A DNA stretch of 64,000 bases from Trichocoleus sp. FACHB-46. Its GTDB lineage: Bacteria; Cyanobacteriota; Cyanobacteriia; FACHB-46. The stretch covers positions 434,001-498,000 of the forward strand of contig NZ_JACJOD010000013.1 of the NCBI RefSeq assembly GCF_014695385.1, in the 5' to 3' direction. This document shows, piece by piece, positions 27,934 to 35,277 of the stretch. A program made the translations under genes and the position numbers. Position 1 is the first letter of the stretch. Every line of letters begins with the position of its first letter. The notes under the pieces were generated by a model. It made no database searches. It was not told where the DNA came from and was given only the letters and a program-made list of their open reading frames with translations.

Positions 27934-28264
27934 CAAACCAACCCAATACAGTAGTGGCGATCGTCAGGACAATGGAGCCGAACAGCGCGGGAATAAAACC
28001 AGTGATGTCAAAACCGGGAGTCAAAGCGGCCACAATCCAAATAGAGAGGGCATTGACCACAAACAGAAATAAACCCAGCGTCAAAATCGTCAATGGCAAG
28101 GTGAAGAACAGCAAAATCGGTCGCACGATCGCATTGACTAAGCCCAAAACCACCGCCGCGATCGCTGCTGCCACAAACCCTGTCAACACAAAACCGGGGA
28201 CGAAATAAGCTGTCACTAGCAGCGCTAAGGCTGTCACCAACCAAGTTAAGAGAAATTGGGGCAT
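27917..28264 (-). CDS. YvlD/DUF360-like (phage_holin_4_2 superfamily) membrane protein
   Basis: The 115-residue protein has four hydrophobic helices. It carries the family pattern PGFVLTGFVAAAIAAVVLGLVNAIVRPILLFFTLPLTILTLGLFLFVVNAL and a closing FGSIVLTIATTVLGWF. Despite the superfamily name, this is a widespread chromosomal membrane protein of unknown role, not evidence of a phage. It overlaps the 3' end of the cobalamin gene tail-to-tail by 17 bases. The start ATG 28264 gives a normal length. Confidence 0.85.
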   Translation of the reverse strand: MPQFLLTWLVTALALLVTAYFVPGFVLTGFVAAAIAAVVLGLVNAIVRPILLFFTLPLTILTLGLFLFVVNALSIWIVAALTPGFDITGFIPALFGSIVLTIATTVLGWFARAID

Positions 28265-28330
28265 AAACTTGCCTGAATGCGACTACTCTACTAACTATAG
28301 GTTTGACATTGATGTGACATCGAAATTTTT

Positions 28331-28825
28331 ATGATCTTTCGGTATCTCGCTGCATTTGTATTGGCGTTTCTGGTTTGGAGCGGGCAGCTAAGCGCGATCG
28401 CCCTCAGCCAATATGCTCCGCCTCCGTCCTACAGCAATGCGGAGTTGCGTGGACGAGATTTTTCGGGCCAAAACTTGCAGGTGGCCGAATTTTCCAACAC
28501 CAATCTCGCGACTGCTAACTTTGTGAATGCCAACTTGCGGGGTGCGGTATTTAGTGCCTCGGTAATGACTGAAACTAATTTGCAAAATGCTAACTTGAGC
28601 AGCGCCATGATGGATCAAGTCACTTTCAAGCGGGCTAGCCTCAAAGATGCAGTTTTGACAGATGCCATTTTGTTCCGCTCTACTTTTGAGGACACCGACA
28701 TTACTGGAGCCGATTTTAGTAATGCTTTGCTGGATGGCGCTCAGGTCAAAAAATTGTGTGAACGAGCTAGTGGTGTGAACCCAACCACAGGCACAGCCAC
28801 TCGCGACTCCTTAGGTTGCAAATAG
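28331..28825 (+). CDS. Exported pentapeptide-repeat protein (TL17-like)
   Basis: A signal peptide (residues 1-25, [23 protein letters not shown]) precedes about eight A(N/D)LxX-type pentapeptide repeats, such as [35 protein letters not shown] and ADFSN. These should fold into a right-handed quadrilateral beta-helix. The C-terminal block has two cysteines ([11 protein letters not shown] and DSLGCK) that could form a disulfide. This layout resembles lumenal pentapeptide proteins of cyanobacteria and chloroplasts (TL17), so a thylakoid-lumen location is likely. The function of these proteins is unknown. The gene is divergent from yvlD; the 66 bases between them hold both promoters. Confidence 0.88.
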   Translation: MIFRYLAAFVLAFLVWSGQLSAIALSQYAPPPSYSNAELRGRDFSGQNLQVAEFSNTNLATANFVNANLRGAVFSASVMTETNLQNANLSSAMMDQVTFKRASLKDAVLTDAILFRSTFEDTDITGADFSNALLDGAQVKKLCERASGVNPTTGTATRDSLGCK

Positions 28826-28838
28826 ATCGGTAGCATGG

Positions 28839-28856
28839 GTTAGGCGTAGCCGTAAC
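28839..28856. repeat. Short imperfect palindrome downstream of the pentapeptide gene
   Basis: GTTAGGC and GCCGTAAC form an imperfect inverted repeat (one bulge) around GTA, in the sequence GGGTTAGGCGTAGCCGTAAC. It resembles fragments of a repeat often found between cyanobacterial genes. Only this one copy is in the window. Confidence 0.35.
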
Positions 28857-28916
28857 ACATGAATTCACAGGCATCAATGCACACAAATTTTTGCTCAATG
28901 CAGTGCGTGATGCTGG

Positions 28917-29777
28917 CTAATTCAATCGCTCTAGACGGTGCCTTTGGGTAGGATGAATTGCAACTGAATTCGCAGGGTAAGGCCCATCCAAGGAAATTGA
29001 GGTATAAGGTTCTCTAGGGCCAACAATCACATAACCCAAGCTGGTTAAAAACTCATAAATTGTGCGAATACTGTAGGGCTTGTTGATGAAGAAACCAGGC
29101 AGTGTTTCAAAGTAAATAATTGGGTAATAAGTCGTCAAAACTGTTTTGCTGCCCAGCAGTACGTCATACTCCATCCCCTCAACATCTAGTTTAATTACAT
29201 CTATTTTCTTCGGTTTTTCTTGCGCCACCCATTCATCCAAAGGTAAAACTTCTACAGTGGTTCCTTGGTCGTTCTGAAATAACCCACCATTGCCCCGATA
29301 AGTTTGGTCTTCAAAATAGGAAAGCTGACATCGCTGCTGACCTAAACCTAGCGGCACAACCTGCACGATATCCTTCAGGCTAGAGTTCAGATCTAGATTG
29401 GATTGGAGGCGCGATCGAATGATTGGACCTGGTTCAAAAGCATAGATTTTACCTGTTTCAATAATGCTAGCGGCGACTAACGTAATGGCACCACAGTTCG
29501 CACCAATATCGAGAAAAACATCATCTACTCGGAGTACTTGTTGTAGGAATCGAGTGGTAGTAGGGTCATAAGTACTTGCTAACCAAACCGATGCCTCAAT
29601 GGGGTAGGTCGTATCTACCTGCAACTGGAAATTTCCCGCGTAGTTTTTGACTAAATGCTGCTGAGATTTCGGTAGAAATCGAACGAATTTTCCGCCACCT
29701 CTACCCGTCAACTTGACAAATAATTTGACCAATATTTGGAGTGATTGACTGTAGAGAAGAATCAGAATTTGTGGCAT
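28917..29777 (-). CDS. FkbM-family methyltransferase
   Basis: The 286-residue product contains a SAM-binding Rossmann core. Motif I is VFLDIGANCGAITLVAASI (near 90-108), followed by IYAFEPGPIIRSRLQSNL, VEVLPLDEWV and IDVIKLDVEGMEYDVLLGS, which are the FkbM hallmarks. The N-terminal 30 residues are hydrophobic or basic (ILLYSQSLQILVKLFVKL) and may contact the membrane. FkbM enzymes O-methylate sugars or secondary metabolites, and the substrate here is unknown. No glycosyltransferase or biosynthetic cluster surrounds it. The gene looks more AT-rich than its neighbours, so acquisition by transfer is possible but unproven. Confidence 0.88.
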   Translation of the reverse strand: MPQILILLYSQSLQILVKLFVKLTGRGGGKFVRFLPKSQQHLVKNYAGNFQLQVDTTYPIEASVWLASTYDPTTTRFLQQVLRVDDVFLDIGANCGAITLVAASIIETGKIYAFEPGPIIRSRLQSNLDLNSSLKDIVQVVPLGLGQQRCQLSYFEDQTYRGNGGLFQNDQGTTVEVLPLDEWVAQEKPKKIDVIKLDVEGMEYDVLLGSKTVLTTYYPIIYFETLPGFFINKPYSIRTIYEFLTSLGYVIVGPREPYTSISLDGPYPANSVAIHPTQRHRLERLN

Positions 29778-29907
29778 GGGACATCGTTGCGTTATAGAAC
29801 CGAGGAAGCCAGGTTTAACTATCTTGAATTGAGTGACTGTAGTCGACGCTAAGAGTGGCTGATTTTAGCGTAATATAGCGGATTGCTACCTTAAACTCGG
29901 CACGCTC

Positions 29908-31128
29908 ATGGTTTCACCGCCCACCCCTGACTCCTTATCTTCTAACGCTTCAGAAACAATGTCTGCTTATCAGTCGGGATCTCAGCCAGTGCAACGAGTG
30001 GGCGTGATTGGTGGAGGCCAGCTGGCTTGGATGATGGCAGGAGCCGCCAAGAAATTAGGGGTACAGTTAGTGGTCCAAACCCCTCATGACACTGACCCTG
30101 CTGTAGCGATCGCGGCTGATGCCATTTTGGCTGCGGTGGCCGATGCAAACGCCACCGGAGAGTTAGCAACTCGTTGCGAGGTGATTACCTTTGAGAACGA
30201 GTTTGTCGATTTAGAAGCATTGGCCCAGTTGGAAGCCCAAGGCATCCGCTTTCGGCCTCGGTTGACGACTTTGGTGCCGCTACTAGACAAATATCATCAG
30301 CGTTCTTACCTGCGCGATTTGGGCTTGCCGACTCCTGAGTTCGTGGCTTTAGAACACCAAATCGATGACACTGCCCTAGAACAGTTGGGCTTTCCGCTGG
30401 TTCTGAAAGCGCGTCGCCACGGGTACGACGGTCAGGGGACGTTTATCATTCACGATCAAGCTGAGTTAGAAGATATCTGGCAAAAACTCGATCGCTCTCC
30501 CGTTTTACTTGAAGCCTTCGTACCCTTTGAGCGAGAACTAGCAGTGATTGCGGCGCGTGGCACCAGTGGTGAAGTCGCGGTTTATCCAGTGGTGGAAACT
30601 CAGCAAGAAAACCAAGTCTGTCGGCGCGTCCTGGCTCCTGCCGATATTCCTGAGAGCGTGCAAGCTGAGGCTGAAGCGATCGCTCGTACGTTACTCAACA
30701 GTTTGCAAGCGATTGGAGTTTTTGGTATTGAGCTGTTTCTCACTGCTGACGGCAAAGTCTTGGTGAACGAAATTGCTCCCCGCACTCACAACTCTGGCCA
30801 TTTCAGCTTGGATGCCTGCGCCACTTCCCAGTTTGAGCAACATCTACGAGCCGTTTGTGGTCTGGCGCTGGGCAACCCTAGCTTAAGCAGTGATGGGGCT
30901 GTGATGGTGAATTTATTGGGATACGAACAGTCCCATAGCGATTATTTAGAGAAACGTCAGCAAATCGAGAAAATTCCTCAGGCCCACGTACATTGGTACG
31001 GCAAAACTGAATCTCGTCCGGGCCGCAAATTAGGTCATGTCACCGTGTTGTTATCCGCTCAGACGGCACCTAGAGAGCAGGCTCTGGCGATCGCTCAAGA
31101 AGTTGAAGCCATTTGGTATCAGCGTTAA
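29908..31128 (+). CDS. purK: N5-carboxyaminoimidazole ribonucleotide synthase PurK
   Basis: PurK uses ATP and bicarbonate to carboxylate AIR in purine synthesis. The 406-residue protein has the N-terminal RVGVIGGGQLAWMMAGAAKKLG and an ATP-grasp domain: FPLVLKARRHGYDGQGTFII, VLLEAFVPFERELAVIAARG, AIGVFGIELFLTADGKVLVNEIAPRTHNSGHFSLDACATSQFEQH. The C-terminal HWYGK segment is also present. About 25 residues precede the conserved start, so the true start could be Met18 (29959). The 6S RNA gene follows immediately, an arrangement I recall from other cyanobacteria. Confidence 0.95.
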   Translation: MVSPPTPDSLSSNASETMSAYQSGSQPVQRVGVIGGGQLAWMMAGAAKKLGVQLVVQTPHDTDPAVAIAADAILAAVADANATGELATRCEVITFENEFVDLEALAQLEAQGIRFRPRLTTLVPLLDKYHQRSYLRDLGLPTPEFVALEHQIDDTALEQLGFPLVLKARRHGYDGQGTFIIHDQAELEDIWQKLDRSPVLLEAFVPFERELAVIAARGTSGEVAVYPVVETQQENQVCRRVLAPADIPESVQAEAEAIARTLLNSLQAIGVFGIELFLTADGKVLVNEIAPRTHNSGHFSLDACATSQFEQHLRAVCGLALGNPSLSSDGAVMVNLLGYEQSHSDYLEKRQQIEKIPQAHVHWYGKTESRPGRKLGHVTVLLSAQTAPREQALAIAQEVEAIWYQR

Positions 31129-31200
31129 GGTTTCCAGATACGTTTGTTAAAACTTGGTCGTTCTCGCCCAAGGCAGCTAAAATAGGTGAGAGGTTCTACT

Positions 31201-31385
31201 GCGGCGTTGGTGACTGCCAATAATGTTTTATGATCTATGCTTCGCTAATACGGGAACTGATTTAAGCGTCTAGTGGCAGTAGACCGGGCACGTACCCGGA
31301 AACTTAAAACTAGAGCTAAGGTACCCACCTGGATTTATTCCAGGTCAAAAACTGAGGTAAGACGGCGTTGCGGGGAGCCCAACTA
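31201..31385 (+). ncRNA. ssrS: 6S RNA (SsaA-type), approximate ends
   Basis: The region after purK contains the 6S core. TAGTGGCAGTAGACC leads to a GGG/CCC hairpin (CCGGGCACGTACCCGG), followed by AAACTTAAAACTAGAGC, the counterpart of the conserved E. coli CCTTAAAACTGCG segment. A second hairpin, ACCTGGATTTATTCCAGGT, lies inside. The closing stem is probably GTTGG (31206-31210) with CCAAC (about 31379-31383). The length of about 180 bases and the position next to purK match cyanobacterial 6S RNA. It would bind RNA polymerase holoenzyme by mimicking an open promoter. The exact ends are uncertain. Confidence 0.8.
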
Positions 31386-31395
31386 AATATTTGAA

Positions 31396-31435
31396 AAAAA
31401 TTCCCTTGTCTCTATAGGCGGGGGAATTTTTATTT
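31396..31435 (+). terminator. Terminator after the 6S RNA
   Basis: AAAAATTCCC (31396-31405) pairs with GGGAATTTTT (31422-31431) across a 16-base loop, followed by more AT-rich sequence. It lies just past the inferred 3' end of the 6S RNA and ends that transcript, and perhaps purK read-through. Confidence 0.75.
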
Positions 31436-31556
31436 GGTGCGCCTCGTTACCATAGGGGCAAATCAAATTTGTATCAAGCTTTTCGAAACTAGGGAGCATG
31501 AAGCGCTACGATGGTCTAATTCGAATTCACTTCGAGTTTGTTTTAGTTAAGCAAGG

Positions 31557-32825
31557 TTGTCACAGCTTTTGGTCGGTTCAAACTTTCCCGCCAATGTTTT
31601 TCAGCTGGACAACGGGTTGACGGTAATTCACCAAGAAATTGCTGCCACGCCTGTTGCCGTCGTAGATGTCTGGGTCCAAGCAGGTGCGATCGCGGAGCCA
31701 GAACCCTGGTCTGGGATGGCGCACTTTCTAGAACACATGATTTTTAAGGGCACCGATCGCCTCGCTCCCGGTCACTTTGACCATGCAATAGAAAGTCGCG
31801 GTGGGGTGAGTAATGCCGCGACCAGCCATGATTACGCTCACTATTTCATTACTACCGCTGCCGAACATCTGCCCGATACGCTGCCCCATTTAGCCGAATT
31901 GGTGCTGCATGCCGCGATTCCCGACGAGGAGTTCGACCGCGAACGCGATGTGGTGCTAGAAGAAATTCGCCAAGCCTACGACGACCCTGACTGGATTGGT
32001 TTCCAAGCCCTGATGGAGAGCGTCTATCAACGCCACCCTTATGGCCGCTCAGTTTTGGGGACAGAAGACCATCTGTTGCAAAACTCGCCCGAAGCGATGC
32101 GCCGCTTTCACCGCAATCACTATCAACCCGAAAATATGACGGTGGCGATAGTTGGGGGTTTGGATGTAACTGCCGCCACGGAACTGGTCAGCCAAGCCTT
32201 TGGGGAATTTAGCGATCGCACCGAATGCCCGATTGGTGAAATTGAAGCAGAACCGCCGATTGTGGGGATTCGTCGCCAAGAGTTGGGCTTACCCCGCCTA
32301 GAGCAAAGCCGCCTGATGATGGCTTGGATTGGCCCCGGTGTCGATCAACTCCAGCATGCCTATGGCTTGGATTTATTGTCAGTTTTGCTCGCTGATGGTC
32401 GCTCCTCGCGTTTAGTGCGGGAGCTACGCGAAGAGCGCAATCTAGTGCAAGCCATCCAAAGTGGTTTTTCGCTGCAACGAGAGTCCAGCTTATTTACGAT
32501 TAACGTCTGGTTAGACACAGAAAATTTAGAGCGAGTGGAAGCGATTATTTGCGATCGCCTCTCCGAACTATTAACCACTCCGGTTCGGGATCAGGAACTG
32601 GCTCGCTGTAAGCGTTTACTGTGTAATGACTATGCCTTCTCTACCGAAACGCCAGGGCAATTAGCAGGGCTTTACGGCTACTACAACACGATCGCTAAAG
32701 CTCAAGTTGCGGTCACCTATCCTCAAAGGATTCAAGCTTTTCAGCCAGAAGAGTTGCAACATCTTGCCAGCCAATATCTCTCTCCTTATCACTATGCAGC
32801 CACTATCTTGCGACCGCTAGACTAG
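31557..32825 (+). CDS. M16 zinc peptidase, catalytic subunit-like
   Basis: This 422-residue M16 (pitrilysin/processing-peptidase) protein has an intact inverted zinc motif HFLEH in GMAHFLEHMIFKGT (near residue 55). The downstream glutamate lies in ERDVVLEEIRQAYDDP. Further family segments are PYGRSVLGTEDHL, FHRNHYQPENMTVAIVGG and LLADGRSSRLVRELREERNLV. It should be an active endopeptidase. No ATG is available at the 5' end; TTG 31557 (or 31569) is the best start and the N-terminal few residues are uncertain. It is followed 110 bases later by a second M16 gene, with which it probably forms a heterodimer or tandem pair. Confidence 0.92.
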   Translation: MSQLLVGSNFPANVFQLDNGLTVIHQEIAATPVAVVDVWVQAGAIAEPEPWSGMAHFLEHMIFKGTDRLAPGHFDHAIESRGGVSNAATSHDYAHYFITTAAEHLPDTLPHLAELVLHAAIPDEEFDRERDVVLEEIRQAYDDPDWIGFQALMESVYQRHPYGRSVLGTEDHLLQNSPEAMRRFHRNHYQPENMTVAIVGGLDVTAATELVSQAFGEFSDRTECPIGEIEAEPPIVGIRRQELGLPRLEQSRLMMAWIGPGVDQLQHAYGLDLLSVLLADGRSSRLVRELREERNLVQAIQSGFSLQRESSLFTINVWLDTENLERVEAIICDRLSELLTTPVRDQELARCKRLLCNDYAFSTETPGQLAGLYGYYNTIAKAQVAVTYPQRIQAFQPEELQHLASQYLSPYHYAATILRPLD

Positions 32826-32935
32826 CAGAAGCAAATCCGTAACGTTTTGTTGAGATACTAGATGGGGCGATTTACGCGGTTTAGCCAGAATCAAAACAGC
32901 CAAAACTTAGTCAAACCAGCATAGTAAGGATCAGT

Positions 32936-34261
32936 TTGCTCGTGGATCAAAGTGTGACCCCTTTCCTGCAAAACCGCCAAGTTCATCGCACAGTGCTAGA
33001 GAATGGCATGGTTGTCCTCGCTGTAGAGAACCCTGCCGCCGACATTATTGCTGCTCGGATCTTCATTCGAGCCGGGAGTATTTGGGAGCGTCCTGAGCAA
33101 GCTGGGTTATCTCACTTGGTCGCTTCCGTCCTGACGAAAGGCACCGATCAGCTATCTTCTTTAGAAATTGCCGAGCGCGTCGAGTCGGTGGGTGCGGGCC
33201 TCAGCACGGATGCAGCCACTGACTACTTCTTGATGAGCTTGAAGACCGTTTCCAGTGACTTCGTGGAAATATTGGAGTTAGCAGGGCAACTGTTGCGATC
33301 GCCCACCTTCCCGGAATCTGAAGTAGAGCTAGAGCGTCGCCTCACCTTGCAAAGCATTCGCTCTCAGCAAGAACAGCCTTTTGCCGTGGCAATGGAGCAA
33401 CTGCGGCAAGCGATGTATCAAGACCACCCCTATGCCTTGTCCGCCATCGGCACCGCAGCGAGCGTCGCGCAACTTAGCCGCAGCGACTTGCAGCAATATC
33501 ACCAAACTTATTTTCGTCCTGACAATATCGTGATTAGCTTGGTGGGACGCATCACTCCAGAAGCCGCGATCGCTCAGATTCAGGAAGTCTTTGGAGATTG
33601 GCAAGCGCCAGACAGTTCTATTCCTGCCCTGACGCTACCTGTGGTGCCCGTAGAGCCGCAGCAGGTGGTTACGGCCCAAGAAACCCAGCAATCGATTATT
33701 ATGCTGGGCTACCTCGCTCCCGCCGCCAAAAGCCAAGCCAGTACAGAAGAAGCTGCCCTCGACTACATTGCCTTGAAGCTGCTCAACACTTATTTGGGTA
33801 ACGGTCTCTCCAGTCGCCTGTTTGTGGAGCTGCGAGAAAAACGCGGTTTAGCCTATGAAGTGTCTGCTTTCTACCCCACCCGCTTAGGTCAGTCCCAGTT
33901 TGTCACTTACATGGGCACCGCTCCCGACAATACGGCTACTGCCCTAGAGGGATTGCAGTACGAAGTTCAGCGCCTCTGCGGCGCTCCGCTGAGTGAAGCA
34001 GAATTGCAAACTGCTAAAAATAAATTGTTGGGGCAATACGCCCTCGGTAAGCAAACCAATTCCCAAATCGCCCAAGTTTTGGGTTGGTACGAAACCTTAG
34101 GGCTGGGTGTAGAGTTTGATGCTCAGTTCCAGAAAGCGATCGCCACAGTCACACCAGAAGCCGCGCAACAAGCCGCCTACCGTCATTTCACTCAGCCTTA
34201 CGTTTCTTTAGTGGGGCCAGCCGCGTCAGTCAATGCGATCGCGGTTCCGGTGACACTTTAA
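32936..34261 (+). CDS. M16 peptidase-like protein lacking the zinc motif
   Basis: The 441-residue product has the M16 fold (NGMVVLAVENPAADIIAARIFIRAGS, LEIAERVESVGAGLSTDAATDYF, YHQTYFRPDNIVISLVGR). At the HxxEH position it reads HLVASVLTKGT, so zinc binding is lost. It keeps the C-terminal R/Y substrate-binding signature YLGNGLSSRLFVELREKRGLAYEVSAFY. Such inactive partners pair with an HxxEH subunit, here the gene just upstream. The start is TTG 32936 or GTG 32942, both behind AAGGA at 32926-32930. A palindromic repeat follows the stop. Confidence 0.92.
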   Translation: MLVDQSVTPFLQNRQVHRTVLENGMVVLAVENPAADIIAARIFIRAGSIWERPEQAGLSHLVASVLTKGTDQLSSLEIAERVESVGAGLSTDAATDYFLMSLKTVSSDFVEILELAGQLLRSPTFPESEVELERRLTLQSIRSQQEQPFAVAMEQLRQAMYQDHPYALSAIGTAASVAQLSRSDLQQYHQTYFRPDNIVISLVGRITPEAAIAQIQEVFGDWQAPDSSIPALTLPVVPVEPQQVVTAQETQQSIIMLGYLAPAAKSQASTEEAALDYIALKLLNTYLGNGLSSRLFVELREKRGLAYEVSAFYPTRLGQSQFVTYMGTAPDNTATALEGLQYEVQRLCGAPLSEAELQTAKNKLLGQYALGKQTNSQIAQVLGWYETLGLGVEFDAQFQKAIATVTPEAAQQAAYRHFTQPYVSLVGPAASVNAIAVPVTL

Positions 34262-34262
34262 A

Positions 34263-34310
34263 ACCTAACCCCCAGCCCTTTCCCTAGAGGGAAGGGGAGC
34301 TAGATTCAAA
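34263..34310. repeat. Interspersed palindromic repeat, copy 2 (CCCTTCCCTA type)
   Basis: CCTAACCCCCAGCCC is followed by TTTCCCTAGAGGGAAGGGG and AGCTAGATTC. It is the reverse complement of the element at 10826-10872, with a few base changes. It begins one base after the M16 stop codon and may act as a transcript-end hairpin. Confidence 0.8.
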
Positions 34311-34324
34311 GCGCTCCTGTTGAT

Positions 34325-34624
34325 TTATTCAATAGTGGGAGGCAGGGTTTCTGTGTGCGATGATTCAATCACTTCGGCTTCTAGTGCTTCAGCGTTGTTA
34401 GCAGTTGCATCAGCAGATTCAAGGTACTGGCTATCGAGCAGAAACTTGCCGCCGCTAAAGTGGATGCTCCAGTAGCCGCCGGGGCGACGAGCCAAAATCG
34501 TGCCTTCTTCCCCTAACTGAATTACATTGGGGGGTCGCAACATCGGCATGGGGTCGGCTGTCTTGACATAGGGTGGCATCGTCACGACCCGAACGCGATC
34601 GCCAACAGCAAATTCTTTAGACAT
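34325..34624 (-). CDS. sipA: SipA-like regulator (DUF3148)
   Basis: The 99-residue protein opens MSKEFAVGDRVRVVTMPPYV and continues KTADPMPMLRPPNVIQLGEEG, then RRPGGYWSIHF, FLLDSQYLES. This is the SH3-like DUF3148 domain of SipA, the small protein that binds the ATP-binding domain of the sensor kinase NblS (Hik33) in cyanobacteria and stimulates it. An acidic, probably disordered tail of about 25 residues extends beyond the usual 75-80. NblR, another component linked to NblS, is encoded at 5680-6375. The gene is on the same strand as, and 38 bases after, a membrane-protein gene. Confidence 0.88.
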   Translation of the reverse strand: MSKEFAVGDRVRVVTMPPYVKTADPMPMLRPPNVIQLGEEGTILARRPGGYWSIHFSGGKFLLDSQYLESADATANNAEALEAEVIESSHTETLPPTIE

Positions 34625-34662
34625 AACTTATTCTAGTCCTGGTGATTCCCCAATGGGTTAGG

Positions 34663-35277
34663 TTACTTGATTGCCGCATCTCGGAGCAACTGAGCCAAGC
34701 CCACTCCAGTCATCAGCGCCATCAGTAGCCAAACTAAGGCTAACCCAATCACCTCCCCTAGAAACAAACCTGTGATCGTGTGCAGCCAGCCACCGATCAC
34801 CCAACCGCTGCCAAGCGCGATCGCCCAAGCTAAGACACTGACGCATATCCAGACTTTTGCATCCGCAAAACATTGCCGCAACACCAGCCATTGGCCCACT
34901 CCGAGTATGGCTCCCATCTTCATGCCATCTACCAGCCCGTAGAACAATCGCAACAAATCTGAGTGGGTTTGCGGCACGACCCAGCCCAAAGCCCCTAATT
35001 TGCTAGCTCCTAAAACAGTCCAGCAGAGGGTACTAGACAAGATCCACCAGCCTGCTTGAGGACACCAGCGTCGCAACACTAGCCACTGCGCTAAACCAAT
35101 TACAGTACCGCCGATCGCGCCTTCCAAGCCTTGCAAAGCGGCTCTTTCGCCCACTTCTAACCAATAAAGGCTAATCAAAAATCCTAAAATATTGCCTCCT
35201 ATCCATTGCAGGCAAAAGCGGTAGGCCAACCTTTGTCCAGGCTGGGCTAAAAATAGAGCGGGAGTTGAATGACCCAT
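34663..35277 (-). CDS. Polytopic membrane protein of unknown function
   Basis: The 204-residue protein has about five to six hydrophobic segments. It contains a duplicated unit, visible as IGLAQWLVLRRWCPQAGWWI (60-79) and LGVGQWLVLRQCFADAKVWI (125-144), each preceded by Gly-rich helix packing motifs. This QWLVLR repeat pattern occurs in cyanobacterial membrane proteins, but no function is assigned. The ATG (35277) directly abuts the TAG of the upstream GHL10 gene, so the two are translationally coupled. Confidence 0.7.
   Translation of the reverse strand: MGHSTPALFLAQPGQRLAYRFCLQWIGGNILGFLISLYWLEVGERAALQGLEGAIGGTVIGLAQWLVLRRWCPQAGWWILSSTLCWTVLGASKLGALGWVVPQTHSDLLRLFYGLVDGMKMGAILGVGQWLVLRQCFADAKVWICVSVLAWAIALGSGWVIGGWLHTITGLFLGEVIGLALVWLLMALMTGVGLAQLLRDAAIK

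Noticed and set aside
27917-28264. Possible prophage remnant (holin superfamily name)
   Set aside because: The YvlD/phage_holin_4_2 family is common in bacterial chromosomes; there are no phage genes around it.
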